Shown here: one piece after another, positions 1-6,551 of the stretch
Position numbering within the stretch: position 1 is the stretch's first letter
Layout: each line of letters opens with the position of its first letter
Origin: Bacteroidota bacterium
GTDB taxonomy: Bacteria > Bacteroidota > Bacteroidia > Bacteroidales > Rikenellaceae
NCBI GenBank assembly: GCA_023413645.1
Contig: JAEZPN010000024.1
Span: 1 to 7,381 of the forward strand
Reading direction: 5' to 3'
DNA: 7,381 nucleotides
Notes under the pieces: generated by a model
Seen by the model: the letters and a program-made list of their open reading frames with translations, nothing else
Database searches by the model: none
What the model was told of the DNA's origin: nothing
Made by a program: the position numbers and the translations under genes

Positions 1-39
1 GCCGTTCTTAGAACTACCTACACCTTTTTTGTGTGCCAT
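1..39 (-). CDS. rpmA: 50S ribosomal protein L27, N-terminal fragment (cut by window edge)
   Basis: Only the first 13 codons are present, reading MAHKKGVGSSKNG, which is the near-invariant start of bacterial L27 (MAHKK-G-GSSKNG). L27 is a large-subunit protein whose N-terminus reaches the peptidyl transferase centre. The ATG is 19 bases downstream of the rplU stop, so the two genes should be co-transcribed from the rplU promoter, the usual rplU-rpmA order in bacteria. This copy starts directly with the mature-looking sequence and has no Firmicutes-type cleavable leader. The rest of the gene lies beyond the left edge. Confidence 0.93.
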   Translation of the reverse strand, partial: MAHKKGVGSSKNG

Positions 40-58
40 TTTCTACTAGTTTTAGGGT

Positions 59-370
59 TTAACAATTAATCTCCTCAACGAGAACCTGTGTCAGATACTG
101 ACGGTGACCGTTACACTTCTGATAACCTGTTCTACGCTTCTTCTTGAACACGAGGACCTTGTCGTCCTTGAGGTGCTTCAAGATCTTGCACTTAACTGAG
201 GCGCCTTCTACTACAGGTGCACCTACCTTAACCTGACCGTCGTTGTCTACAAGCAGGACTTTGTCGAAGCTCACCGATGAGTTTTCCTCACCCTGGAGAC
301 GGTGAACATAGAGCTTACGACCATTCTCAGCCTTGAACTGCTGACCTGCGATCTCTACTATTACGTACAT
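59..370 (-). CDS. rplU: 50S ribosomal protein L21
   Basis: This is a complete 103-residue protein, the normal length for L21, which binds 23S rRNA in the large subunit. It starts MYVIVEIAGQQFKAE, typical of the family (YAVIxxGGKQYxV in other phyla), and carries the C-terminal L21 signature at about residues 76-94: a basic KKKRR run followed by GHRQ. The ATG at 370 is preceded by an A/T-rich leader of roughly 25 bases without a Shine-Dalgarno sequence, as expected in Bacteroidota. It is the first gene of an operon with rpmA, 19 bases downstream. The short leader leaves no room for a large autoregulatory structure. Confidence 0.97.
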   Translation of the reverse strand: MYVIVEIAGQQFKAENGRKLYVHRLQGEENSSVSFDKVLLVDNDGQVKVGAPVVEGASVKCKILKHLKDDKVLVFKKKRRTGYQKCNGHRQYLTQVLVEEINC

Positions 371-400
371 TTAATATAAAATTAAAAATGTTTTGCGGCG

Positions 401-431
401 CAAAGGTACGAATTATTTTTCATTGTACAAA
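401..431 (-). promoter_or_regulatory. rplU-rpmA promoter (Bacteroidota -33/-7 type)
   Basis: On the minus strand TTTG (428-431) is followed by exactly 19 bases and then TACCTTTG (401-408), a full match to the Bacteroidota primary sigma consensus TTTG-N19-21-TAnnTTTG. Transcription should start near 395, about 25 bases before the rplU ATG. Confidence 0.85.
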
Positions 432-453
432 CATTGCGACCATCTTTTTTTAG

Positions 454-475
454 GTGTAAATCAATATTTTTACAC
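454..475. repeat. 7-bp perfect inverted repeat upstream of rplU promoter
   Basis: GTGTAAA (454-460) and TTTACAC (469-475) form a perfect inverted repeat with an 8-base A/T-rich spacer. It lies between the terminator of the lipoprotein operon and the -33 box of the rplU promoter. It could be a regulator-binding site, a weak hairpin or chance in A/T-rich sequence; nothing further in the sequence decides. Confidence 0.3.
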
Positions 476-507
476 TATTTAGCCTTAACGCAGTTAAATA
501 ATAGAAA

Positions 508-537
508 ACTCCCCGAAAGCCGACGCCTTCGGGGAGT
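508..537 (-). terminator. Rho-independent terminator of the lipoprotein operon
   Basis: ACTCCCCGAA (508-517) pairs with TTCGGGGAGT (528-537) in a perfect 10-bp stem, with two more pairs near the loop. On the minus strand it is followed by TTTTCTATTATTT. It begins 23 bases after the stop codon of the large lipoprotein gene and separates that operon from the rplU promoter. Confidence 0.88.
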
Positions 538-560
538 ATAACAAGGTTATAGTCTAACCA

Positions 561-2801
561 CTATTCTGGGTCAGCGGGCTTGAACGCCTCTGACATAAAG
601 ACAGTAGTTGTAGGACCATTATCGAAGCCCCAAACAACAATCACATACTCGTAGAAACCGTTAACTGAGTTGTTCAACTGTGAGTTTGCGATAGACTGCT
701 CGCCAGTGAAGAGGCGCTGCTCAATCTGGTTGTCGTAGTCGGGGATGAGGTATGCGATAAGATCGTCGTATGACTTCTCCTGATCAGGACCATAAGAGGC
801 TACAACGCTTGCCTTCTGAACTGTTACGTAGTACTGTGTATCGGGCACAGAGGGAGTAACAGTGAAGTTTACAGAAGACTTAGTCATTGAGTCGATAGTA
901 ATCTTGAATGTGCTCTCCGATGGAGTAGGAGTTACGGTTGAGAACTCCTTAGTTGCCATCTGTGATACGGCGTTACCCTCAGCATCCAAAGCGATACAAT
1001 AGAATACATAATCTGTTGACCAGCGGAGCTTCTGGATGTCATCCTTCACATAGAGAGTCTTGTTACCATACTTCATATCGTAGCCCATGAAGTCAGTCCA
1101 GGGGCTGCCGTATGATGCTGCGTAGTCCTCCCAGATGCCACGACGTTTAGCGAGGATATCCTCGGGTGTAGTAGCTGCGAACTCCTCTGCGGTGTAGATA
1201 CCGAAGATGTAACCCTCGTCGAGATCTGTAACAACAGAAACTACTGCATCGCGCCATGTGATGTTGCTAACAGAGATAGTGAAGAGACCGTCTGATGGCA
1301 CGGGCATAGTGCGCACATCCTTGTACTCGAGGAATGTGGTAGCCTCGGCAAGCTCTGCATCGTAGCCGAATGCTACAACGTAGTAGTCTGACTCAGGGCT
1401 AAGACCCTCGAATGTGATATCCTGTGTGCCTGTGTAGAGCATATCAGCAGTTACATTTGCCATAGTCTCGTAGAAGTATGTTGCGCCATAGTCGTCGCCG
1501 AACTGCTCCTTGGTGATGCAAGCAGCGTAGTATGTAGCATCGTCATAGTTAACCTCTACGTTGCAAGTTACGCTCTCGTGTGTAACATCGAGAACCTCCA
1601 CCCATAGCTTAACCTCGCGTACTGCAGCCTGTGGCTGGAATGCCTCCGATACATATACCTCAGTTGTAGGACCCTCGTTGAAGCCCCATACGAGAATCTG
1701 ATACTCGTGCAATGTGTCGATATTCTTGCTGATAGACTCATTTGTAAGCTCCTGTGTGCCGCTGAAGATGTACGATGCAATCTGGTCGTCAGTCTTGCTG
1801 TAAGTGAGGTCCCAGATCATATCCTCCCATGACTCCTCCTTGCCGTCGCCGAAGCGCTCAACGTAGCGCTTATCCTGGATAGATACGAAGTATGGGTCAT
1901 CGTTAGAAGCGTTAACGGTGAAAGCTACGCTTGACTCTGTAACCTCGCCAAGAGTGATTGAGAGTGCGTTAGCTGAAACCTCGGGTGTTGTTGTTGCGAA
2001 ATCGGCAACTACGACCTCAGTAGTCTGGTAACCCTCGTCATTCATGCCGAAAGCATAGACAATATACTCAGTACCCCAGCGTAGGTTGTAGTACTCGCTA
2101 ACGTTGATTGTCTGAGTGCCACTCTGCTGGTAGAGCTGCATATACTTCTGCCATGTATCCAAATCGGGGTAGATCTCGATGCCATACTCAACGTCGAGCT
2201 CCCAAAGACGGATACGCTCAGCAACGATAGCCTCGGGGTTCTCGCCATAGAGCTCCTCCCACTCAGACTTCTTCATAAAGTCGAAGATATACTCAGTAGA
2301 TTCGTTTGAAGGCTTGAAGTCAACCCAAGCATCGCGCCATGTAGCGCTGCTCTTTACATACGAAACCTCAAGTGTCTCGTTAATCTCGAAGTCAGCAGTC
2401 TTGATGGCGTCGCTAACGAGGTAGTCGGTAGTGTAGCGCTTCTCATCTACGTTGTAACCGAAGTAGAGCACCTTGTACTCACTCTCTGCGTTAAGATCCT
2501 CAGCGGTCAATGTCTGCTTACCGGTGTAGGCCTCCTCCATAGTCATGAGGGCAGCCTTCATAGCTATGTCACGCTCCTCAGCGAGCTCCTCAGCAGCGTA
2601 GAGCTGTGCGTAGTAGGTAGCATCCTCGATGTTAGGAGTGATGGTGTAGGTGATAGAAGATGATGTAACCTCGCCAGCGCTAAATGCCAACTCGAGCTTT
2701 GTCTCGGGCTGTGGTTGTGGTTCTGGTGTGTCGTTGCAGGCTGTTGTGAACAACGCGGCTACTAACAACATCCATGTCGAAAGTTTTAGAAATTTGTTCA
2801 T
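561..2801 (-). CDS. Large surface lipoprotein with six tandem FN3-like domains
   Basis: This is a 746-residue predicted lipoprotein. A short basic start and hydrophobic stretch (residues 1-21) precede Cys22 in a relaxed lipobox (T-T-A-C), followed by an acidic, proline- and glutamine-rich linker (23-34). The rest is six beta-rich domains of about 105-135 residues resembling fibronectin type III. Each opens with a strand like SSVxFTV and closes with a motif like EYxVxxFGxDxxGxxTT. They fall into three types in order A (35-138), B (139-274), C (275-394), A (395-502), B (503-628), C (629-746). Supporting pairs are TWRDA at 154 and 515 (B) and VWGF-GPTT at 371 and 723 (C). No catalytic domain is visible. 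It lies 32 bases after the smaller three-domain lipoprotein gene, so they form an operon. The ATG at 2801 follows an A-rich leader and places the signal peptide correctly. A role in surface binding or adhesion is inference only. Confidence 0.85.
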   Translation of the reverse strand: MNKFLKLSTWMLLVAALFTTACNDTPEPQPQPETKLELAFSAGEVTSSSITYTITPNIEDATYYAQLYAAEELAEERDIAMKAALMTMEEAYTGKQTLTAEDLNAESEYKVLYFGYNVDEKRYTTDYLVSDAIKTADFEINETLEVSYVKSSATWRDAWVDFKPSNESTEYIFDFMKKSEWEELYGENPEAIVAERIRLWELDVEYGIEIYPDLDTWQKYMQLYQQSGTQTINVSEYYNLRWGTEYIVYAFGMNDEGYQTTEVVVADFATTTPEVSANALSITLGEVTESSVAFTVNASNDDPYFVSIQDKRYVERFGDGKEESWEDMIWDLTYSKTDDQIASYIFSGTQELTNESISKNIDTLHEYQILVWGFNEGPTTEVYVSEAFQPQAAVREVKLWVEVLDVTHESVTCNVEVNYDDATYYAACITKEQFGDDYGATYFYETMANVTADMLYTGTQDITFEGLSPESDYYVVAFGYDAELAEATTFLEYKDVRTMPVPSDGLFTISVSNITWRDAVVSVVTDLDEGYIFGIYTAEEFAATTPEDILAKRRGIWEDYAASYGSPWTDFMGYDMKYGNKTLYVKDDIQKLRWSTDYVFYCIALDAEGNAVSQMATKEFSTVTPTPSESTFKITIDSMTKSSVNFTVTPSVPDTQYYVTVQKASVVASYGPDQEKSYDDLIAYLIPDYDNQIEQRLFTGEQSIANSQLNNSVNGFYEYVIVVWGFDNGPTTTVFMSEAFKPADPE
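564..2699 (-). repeat. Two tandem copies of a three-domain (A-B-C) coding module
   Basis: Copy 1 spans about 1620-2699 and copy 2 about 564-1619 on the minus strand. Equivalent positions are 361 codons apart in domains A and B and 352 codons apart in C. DNA similarity survives in the C domains: aligning 601-656 with 1657-1712 without gaps gives 42 identities in 56 by hand count. This indicates an internal duplication of the whole three-domain unit rather than repeated duplication of one domain. Confidence 0.75.
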
Positions 2802-2833
2802 ACGTGTTTTATGTTTTTTTGGTTATTGTCTGC

Positions 2834-4069
2834 TTACTGTGGCATTGCACCTGTTGTGAATGGGAAGACGTTGAGCTTTGTGGTAGCGCCGTTCTCGTCC
2901 ATACCGAATACGAATACTGCATACTCGCGCTCAGGTCTTAGAAGAATCTCGCGCTCGGTGAAGCTGTCGAACTCAATGTCTCCGCTCTTATACATCTTTG
3001 GCAACTCTGACGAGGGCTTCTGCGCATTGTAGAGAATCTGGTTCATGATGTAGTCGTCATCGCTGCGACCATCGTTGTCTGCAGTGAAGTACCAGTCATA
3101 CCAGTCCTTGTTTGTGATAGTAACAAAGTACTTCTCCTCCTTGTTCGAAGGGATGATGGTGGCGTTTGCTCTGTAACCACGAATAGTACCCTCACTTGTT
3201 GTCTGCTCGAACCATTCAACCTCTACATTAGGCACCTCAAAGGTCATATCCGAAGCCTTAGGTGCCTCAGTCTTGAAGGTGCGACGAGTGATGTTTGTAG
3301 TCACATCGCCAGATGTTGTAACGCCATATACCCATGCTACATACTCTGTATCCCACTCAGCAACGAGTAAGAAGTCGTCGGTGTTGTATGTCTTAGTGCC
3401 GAAGTTGGTGTCAAACTCAATCATCTCCTCGAGAGTGATGCCATACATCTGCGATGCGTATGCCCAGTATGAGTAGTCGTAAATGAGCAACTCATAGTCG
3501 CTTGAGTGCTGGTAGCGCTCGTAGCTATCCATGGTGTACAACCATACGAAATAGCGCAAGTCCTCGCTTGGAGGTGTAACTGTAAGCTTTGCAGACATGC
3601 CTGTGATGTCTGAAATCTCGAGGCCAATCTCCTCGGGAGCATCGGGAGTTGTGATGCGCTCCGAGAATAGTACGTCACCTACCATCTTGCCTGTAGCTTC
3701 ATCATACTCGAAATATACCACCTTGTAGTGTGAGTGACCGATAAGACCCTGGAATGTGAGAGTCTGCGTGCCTGAAGTGAGGAAGTTCTCGAAGTTGTCG
3801 CTGTAGCGAATATCGACATAAATCTCCAAGTTGTCGCGACCCATGAAGTCCTCAGTGTCGGGGTGGAGGAATGCGTAATATACTGCACTCTCATTCTTTG
3901 GAGTTATGGTAACCTCAACTGCGTTGTGCTCAAGGTTCTTTACCTCGAATGTAACCTCGCTGTTAGATGGCTGTGGTGTAGGCTCCTCATTTTCATTGCC
4001 ACAACCCACAAAAGCAATGGCTGCGCACATCATACAAAGTGACATTACGCCCTTAAAAATAGTGTTCAT
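2834..4069 (-). CDS. Surface lipoprotein with three FN3-like domains
   Basis: This is a 411-residue predicted lipoprotein. The hydrophobic signal (residues 1-22) ends in the lipobox F-V-G-C with Cys23, followed by an acidic, proline-rich tether (GNENEEPTPQP). Three beta-rich domains follow: A at about 37-145 (TSGTQTLTFQGL, then HYKVVYFEYDEATG), B at 146-271 (a tyrosine-rich helical insert, then EWDTEYVAWVYGV) and C at 272-411 (REYAVFVFGMDENGATT). They match, in the same order, the A, B and C types of the downstream 746-residue protein, so the two are paralogues with one and two copies of the module. It is the first gene of the operon, with a promoter at 4133-4164 and a leader of about 57 bases. 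I recognise the architecture common to Bacteroidales surface lipoproteins but no named family; function is unknown. Confidence 0.85.
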   Translation of the reverse strand: MNTIFKGVMSLCMMCAAIAFVGCGNENEEPTPQPSNSEVTFEVKNLEHNAVEVTITPKNESAVYYAFLHPDTEDFMGRDNLEIYVDIRYSDNFENFLTSGTQTLTFQGLIGHSHYKVVYFEYDEATGKMVGDVLFSERITTPDAPEEIGLEISDITGMSAKLTVTPPSEDLRYFVWLYTMDSYERYQHSSDYELLIYDYSYWAYASQMYGITLEEMIEFDTNFGTKTYNTDDFLLVAEWDTEYVAWVYGVTTSGDVTTNITRRTFKTEAPKASDMTFEVPNVEVEWFEQTTSEGTIRGYRANATIIPSNKEEKYFVTITNKDWYDWYFTADNDGRSDDDYIMNQILYNAQKPSSELPKMYKSGDIEFDSFTEREILLRPEREYAVFVFGMDENGATTKLNVFPFTTGAMPQ

Positions 4070-4132
4070 TTAGTTGTTAGTTAGTTAGTAAAATTTTTAA
4101 TAAAATAATTTCTCGTTTGGACAAACCCGATG

Positions 4133-4164
4133 CAAATATATAGTTAATTTTTTATAATTTCAAA
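4133..4164 (-). promoter_or_regulatory. Promoter of the two-gene lipoprotein operon
   Basis: On the minus strand TTTG (4161-4164), 20 bases, then TATATTTG (4133-4140) gives a full match to the Bacteroidota -33/-7 consensus. Transcription should start near 4126. The leader just before the ATG contains a CTAA-type repeat (4070-4089) and no Shine-Dalgarno sequence. Confidence 0.83.
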
Positions 4165-4319
4165 ATGTTTGGTAAAAAATCAATGTTGCATGCAAACTTT
4201 TGTTATATTTCATAAGATGACTAACATAGTCCTAAATCTATGCTGGCACACTTTTAGACCCGTAGGGTAGCAAGAGCTGTACAATAGGTCGAAACGCATG
4301 AGAAAAGTGTCGACATCTA
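4165..4319. other. Core of the divergent intergenic region between lipoprotein operon and cysQ
   Basis: There is no coding sequence in the 317 bases between the two divergent genes (4070-4386). Apart from the two promoters it holds a 10-bp perfect palindrome TTGCATGCAA (4186-4195), about 22 bases upstream of the lipoprotein -33 box, and an 8-bp inverted repeat ACACTTTT (4248-4255) / AAAAGTGT (4303-4310). Inside the latter are a nested GACC/GGTC pair (4257-4260, 4287-4290) and ACCC-GTA-GGGT (4258-4268), which compete for some of the same bases. These are candidate regulator sites or a small structured element; none matches a family I know. Confidence 0.4.
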
Positions 4320-4350
4320 TTGTTTATCTCGAAATAAATTCTTAACTTTG
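4320..4350 (+). promoter_or_regulatory. cysQ promoter
   Basis: TTG (4320-4322) is followed by 20 bases and then TAACTTTG (4343-4350), matching the Bacteroidota consensus. Transcription should start near 4355-4358. The TTG that could open a longer reading frame at 4348 is the end of this -7 box, so translation must begin further downstream. Confidence 0.8.
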
Positions 4351-4386
4351 AATAGTTTAATTTTAGTGAATAAAACTTCCAGTACG

Positions 4387-5211
4387 ATGATAGACGACAA
4401 GATTCGAGAGTACCTGCTTTGTGAACAATTCAATGCCGCCGTGCGCGCTGGAGCAGAGATAATGAAGATATATAAGAGTAGCGACTACGATATCGCACTC
4501 AAGAGCGATCATACGCCAATAACCATTGCCGACCGCATGGCACATAACTCTATTAAGGAGTCGTTGGGTGCTACGCGCATACCCATCCTTTCGGAGGAGG
4601 GACGCTCGATGCTCTATGAGGAGCGCTGCAATTGGGAGCTATTCTGGCTTGTCGACCCGCTCGATGGCACCGTGGAGTTCATCAAGGGTAACAATGAGTT
4701 CACTGTCAACATCGCGCTTATGGAGAACAATATCTGCGTAAGTGCCATTGTCTATGTGCCGTACCACCATAAGATGTATATCGCCGAGCGTGGTTATGGC
4801 GCATGGGTTATGCGCGACGTAGAGCCCGACGTTGAGGCGTGTTATAGCTACGAGGCGATACACGATAACATTGAGGCATTGCCCCTAGCGAGTGCATCGC
4901 ACGATACTTTCCGCGTGGCGGTGTCGCGCTCACACCAGACCCCAGAGACTCATGCTCACATAGAGACGCTACGCGCCGAGCATCCCGAAATGGAGATTGT
5001 GGAGCAGGGTAGCTCCTACAAATTTTGTCTGCTTGCAGAGGGCACAGTTGACTACTATGTGCGCACTACGACAACTTCGGAGTGGGATACTGCGGCTGGT
5101 GAGTTGATACTCTCCGAGGCGGGAGGCACAACGTATAACTACGACACGGGTACACCTTTATTATATAATAAGGAGGTTTTGTATAATCCGTGGTTTATCG
5201 CCCGAAGATAA
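4387..5211 (+). CDS. cysQ: 3'(2'),5'-bisphosphate nucleotidase CysQ (inositol monophosphatase superfamily)
   Basis: This is a 274-residue enzyme expected to hydrolyse 3'-phosphoadenosine 5'-phosphate to AMP, clearing a by-product of sulfate activation and sulfotransfer. The metal-binding motifs of the superfamily are visible: SEE at 69-71, DPLDGT at 90-95 followed by VEFIKGNNEFTVNIAL as in CysQ, and WDTAAGE at 233-239 with Asp234. The segment before the last motif reads RTTTTSEWDTAAG, where CysQ proteins commonly have a GPT-type sequence. The ATG at 4387 is chosen because the frame's upstream TTG (4348) lies inside the promoter; a GTG at 4366 is an alternative that adds seven residues. It stands alone, diverging from the lipoprotein operon and converging on the thioredoxin gene. 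A related bisphosphatase or phosphatase specificity cannot be excluded from sequence. Confidence 0.88.
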   Translation: MIDDKIREYLLCEQFNAAVRAGAEIMKIYKSSDYDIALKSDHTPITIADRMAHNSIKESLGATRIPILSEEGRSMLYEERCNWELFWLVDPLDGTVEFIKGNNEFTVNIALMENNICVSAIVYVPYHHKMYIAERGYGAWVMRDVEPDVEACYSYEAIHDNIEALPLASASHDTFRVAVSRSHQTPETHAHIETLRAEHPEMEIVEQGSSYKFCLLAEGTVDYYVRTTTTSEWDTAAGELILSEAGGTTYNYDTGTPLLYNKEVLYNPWFIARR

Positions 5212-5217
5212 ATTAAC

Positions 5218-5245
5218 AATCCCGAATGAAGACTCATTCGGGATT
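5218..5245. terminator. Bidirectional intrinsic terminator between cysQ and the thioredoxin gene
   Basis: AATCCCGAATGA (5218-5229) and TCATTCGGGATT (5234-5245) form a perfect 12-bp stem with a 4-base loop. On the plus strand ATCGTTTATTT follows. On the minus strand the tail is GTTAATTTATC. It lies 6 bases after the cysQ stop and 20 bases after the thioredoxin stop, so it can serve both convergent genes. Confidence 0.87.
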
Positions 5246-5265
5246 ATCGTTTATTTAAGGATATG

Positions 5266-5619
5266 TTACTTTAGTGCGTCGAGCTTCTCTTTGAGTTCTC
5301 CCTTACCCTTGCCGCCCATCTCCACCACGGGGAGACCCTCAGTGGGGATATATACGAGCGTAGGTATTGAGCGCACCTTGAAGAGTCGTGCAAGCTCCTC
5401 CTCCGCGTCTACATCAACTTTGTAAATATCTACCTTGCCCTCATACTCAGCTGCGAGCTCGTCAATGATGGGTGAGAGGCGCTGACATGGACCACACCAC
5501 GATGCGTAGAAGTCGATAAGTGCTGGGCGCTTGCCAAGGAAGTGCCAACCGTTTGCCATCTCGTCAATCTTTGCTACTCGGTTCTCGAAACCGCACTTTG
5601 TCAAATGTATTGTTGCCAT
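5266..5619 (-). CDS. Thioredoxin-family protein
   Basis: This is a 117-residue single-domain cytoplasmic thioredoxin. It has the redox motif W-C-G-P-C with Cys42 and Cys45, preceded by the strand ALIDFYAS, then KVDVDAEEELARLFKVRSIPT with the cis-proline Pro86. No signal peptide or lipobox is present, so it should act in the cytoplasm as a general disulfide reductase. The N-terminus is a little longer than in E. coli TrxA, and the loop after the cis-proline (TEGLPVVEMGGKGKGE) is less typical, so it may be an accessory thioredoxin rather than the main TrxA. An additional cysteine is at residue 9. It is a single-gene unit with its own promoter at 5662-5693, and it ends at the terminator shared with cysQ. 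Confidence 0.92.
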   Translation of the reverse strand: MATIHLTKCGFENRVAKIDEMANGWHFLGKRPALIDFYASWCGPCQRLSPIIDELAAEYEGKVDIYKVDVDAEEELARLFKVRSIPTLVYIPTEGLPVVEMGGKGKGELKEKLDALK

Positions 5620-5661
5620 AGTTGTATTTGCTTTTTAGTTGTTATTGTAATTTTCTTGGTG

Positions 5662-5693
5662 CAAAAATAGGGCAACAAATTGAAAAAGTCAAA
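5662..5693 (-). promoter_or_regulatory. Thioredoxin gene promoter
   Basis: On the minus strand TTTG (5690-5693), 20 bases, then TATTTTTG (5662-5669) matches the Bacteroidota -33/-7 consensus. It predicts a leader of roughly 35 bases before the ATG at 5619. Confidence 0.78.
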
Positions 5694-5741
5694 TTGTTAT
5701 TTTTTATACATATATAGGCAAAACCGATAGTCCAAAATGAA

Positions 5742-5788
5742 AATAGCCCGAATGGGTTATACGTGACGTATTTTCCATTCGGACTATT
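5742..5788 (-). terminator. Large hairpin terminator of the smpB-tsaB operon
   Basis: Positions 5742-5755 pair with 5775-5788 (core CCGAATGG/CCATTCGG, with one C-A mismatch at 5747/5783), giving a 14-position stem with 13 pairs. Inside, ATACG (5759-5763) pairs with CGTAT (5767-5771). On the minus strand the hairpin is followed by TTCATTTT, a modest T tract. It begins 38 bases after the tsaB stop. A second small hairpin (GAGGTT 5795-5800 / AACCTC 5807-5812) lies between tsaB and this one. Confidence 0.68.
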
Positions 5789-5826
5789 AGTCGGGAGGTT
5801 GAGAATAACCTCTTATCATTTAGAAA

Positions 5827-6537
5827 TTAAAGAAGTTTCTTCTTTGAGGGGATAACCAAGAACTCCTTCAGGTAGAAGGGCTCGAAGTAGGCTATATCCT
5901 CGAACTTCTCGGCGTTGAAGGCCTCCTCCGCAAGGCGTACAATGCCACGTGCCGAGGGTGCTACGCTTACAAGTATAGCGTCTGTGAGTGTCTCTGTGCA
6001 CTTCGCTGCGCCATTGCCAAAGATTACAATCTTGCCCTTCTCGCGCCATGAAGCGAGACTCTCGGGCGTGATAACCTCGGCTGTAACCTCCGAGAGGGGC
6101 TTACCCTCGGTGTCGAATACCTGTGTATATACCTCCATGCGGCGTGCATCGACCATGGGGCAGAGGAAGGCGTTCTCCCACTCATTGTCCTCGATGTCGA
6201 GGATGCCAGCATCGTAGTCCTCGCGTGCTACCTCTGTAAGTGCGTCGAGCGAGCCCACGGCGATAAGTGGAATGTTGAGTGCATAGCACAAACCCTTGGC
6301 GAAGGATACGCCGATGCGGAGACCAGTATATGAACCAGGACCCTTGCCCACAGCTATAGCATCGAGGTCTGCGGGCTGAACACCCGTCTCGCGCAATAAC
6401 TCGTCAACGAAGAGTGCCACCTTCTTGGCGTGGTCACGACCCTCGTCGCTCTCGCGTAGCGCCATAAGTTCGCCATCGTTGGCAAGAGCTACGGAGCATA
6501 CATCTGTGCCAGTCTCAATAGATAGTATAAGTGCCAT
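5827..6537 (-). CDS. tsaB: tRNA threonylcarbamoyladenosine biosynthesis protein TsaB (YeaZ)
   Basis: This is a 236-residue protein, the usual length for TsaB, the ASKHA-fold partner that dimerises with TsaD in the complex making t6A at position 37 of ANN-decoding tRNAs. The start ALILSIETGTDVCSVAL is the family's first strand pair. GPGSYTGLRIG at 66-76 is the hallmark loop. KGLCYALNIPLIAVGSLDAL (81-100) and DARRMEVY (130-137) follow as in TsaB, and the C-terminal half is degenerate compared with TsaD, as expected for the non-catalytic subunit. It sits 14 bases after the smpB stop, so it is translated from the same transcript, and the hairpin at 5742-5788 ends the unit. TsaD and TsaE are not in this window. 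Confidence 0.95.
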   Translation of the reverse strand: MALILSIETGTDVCSVALANDGELMALRESDEGRDHAKKVALFVDELLRETGVQPADLDAIAVGKGPGSYTGLRIGVSFAKGLCYALNIPLIAVGSLDALTEVAREDYDAGILDIEDNEWENAFLCPMVDARRMEVYTQVFDTEGKPLSEVTAEVITPESLASWREKGKIVIFGNGAAKCTETLTDAILVSVAPSARGIVRLAEEAFNAEKFEDIAYFEPFYLKEFLVIPSKKKLL

Positions 6538-6551
6538 ATGTTGTTTCGTTT

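Noticed and set aside
3421..3894. Additional open frames on the minus strand within the 411-residue lipoprotein gene
   Set aside because: They are alternative-frame translations of a well-supported gene, rich in Ser, Thr and Arg, with no start context and no homology I can recognise.
4248..4310. Degenerate tRNA or insertion-sequence remnant in the cysQ upstream region
   Set aside because: The GGTCGAAAC segment does not fit a T-arm, no cloverleaf can be formed, and there is no transposase fragment or target duplication.
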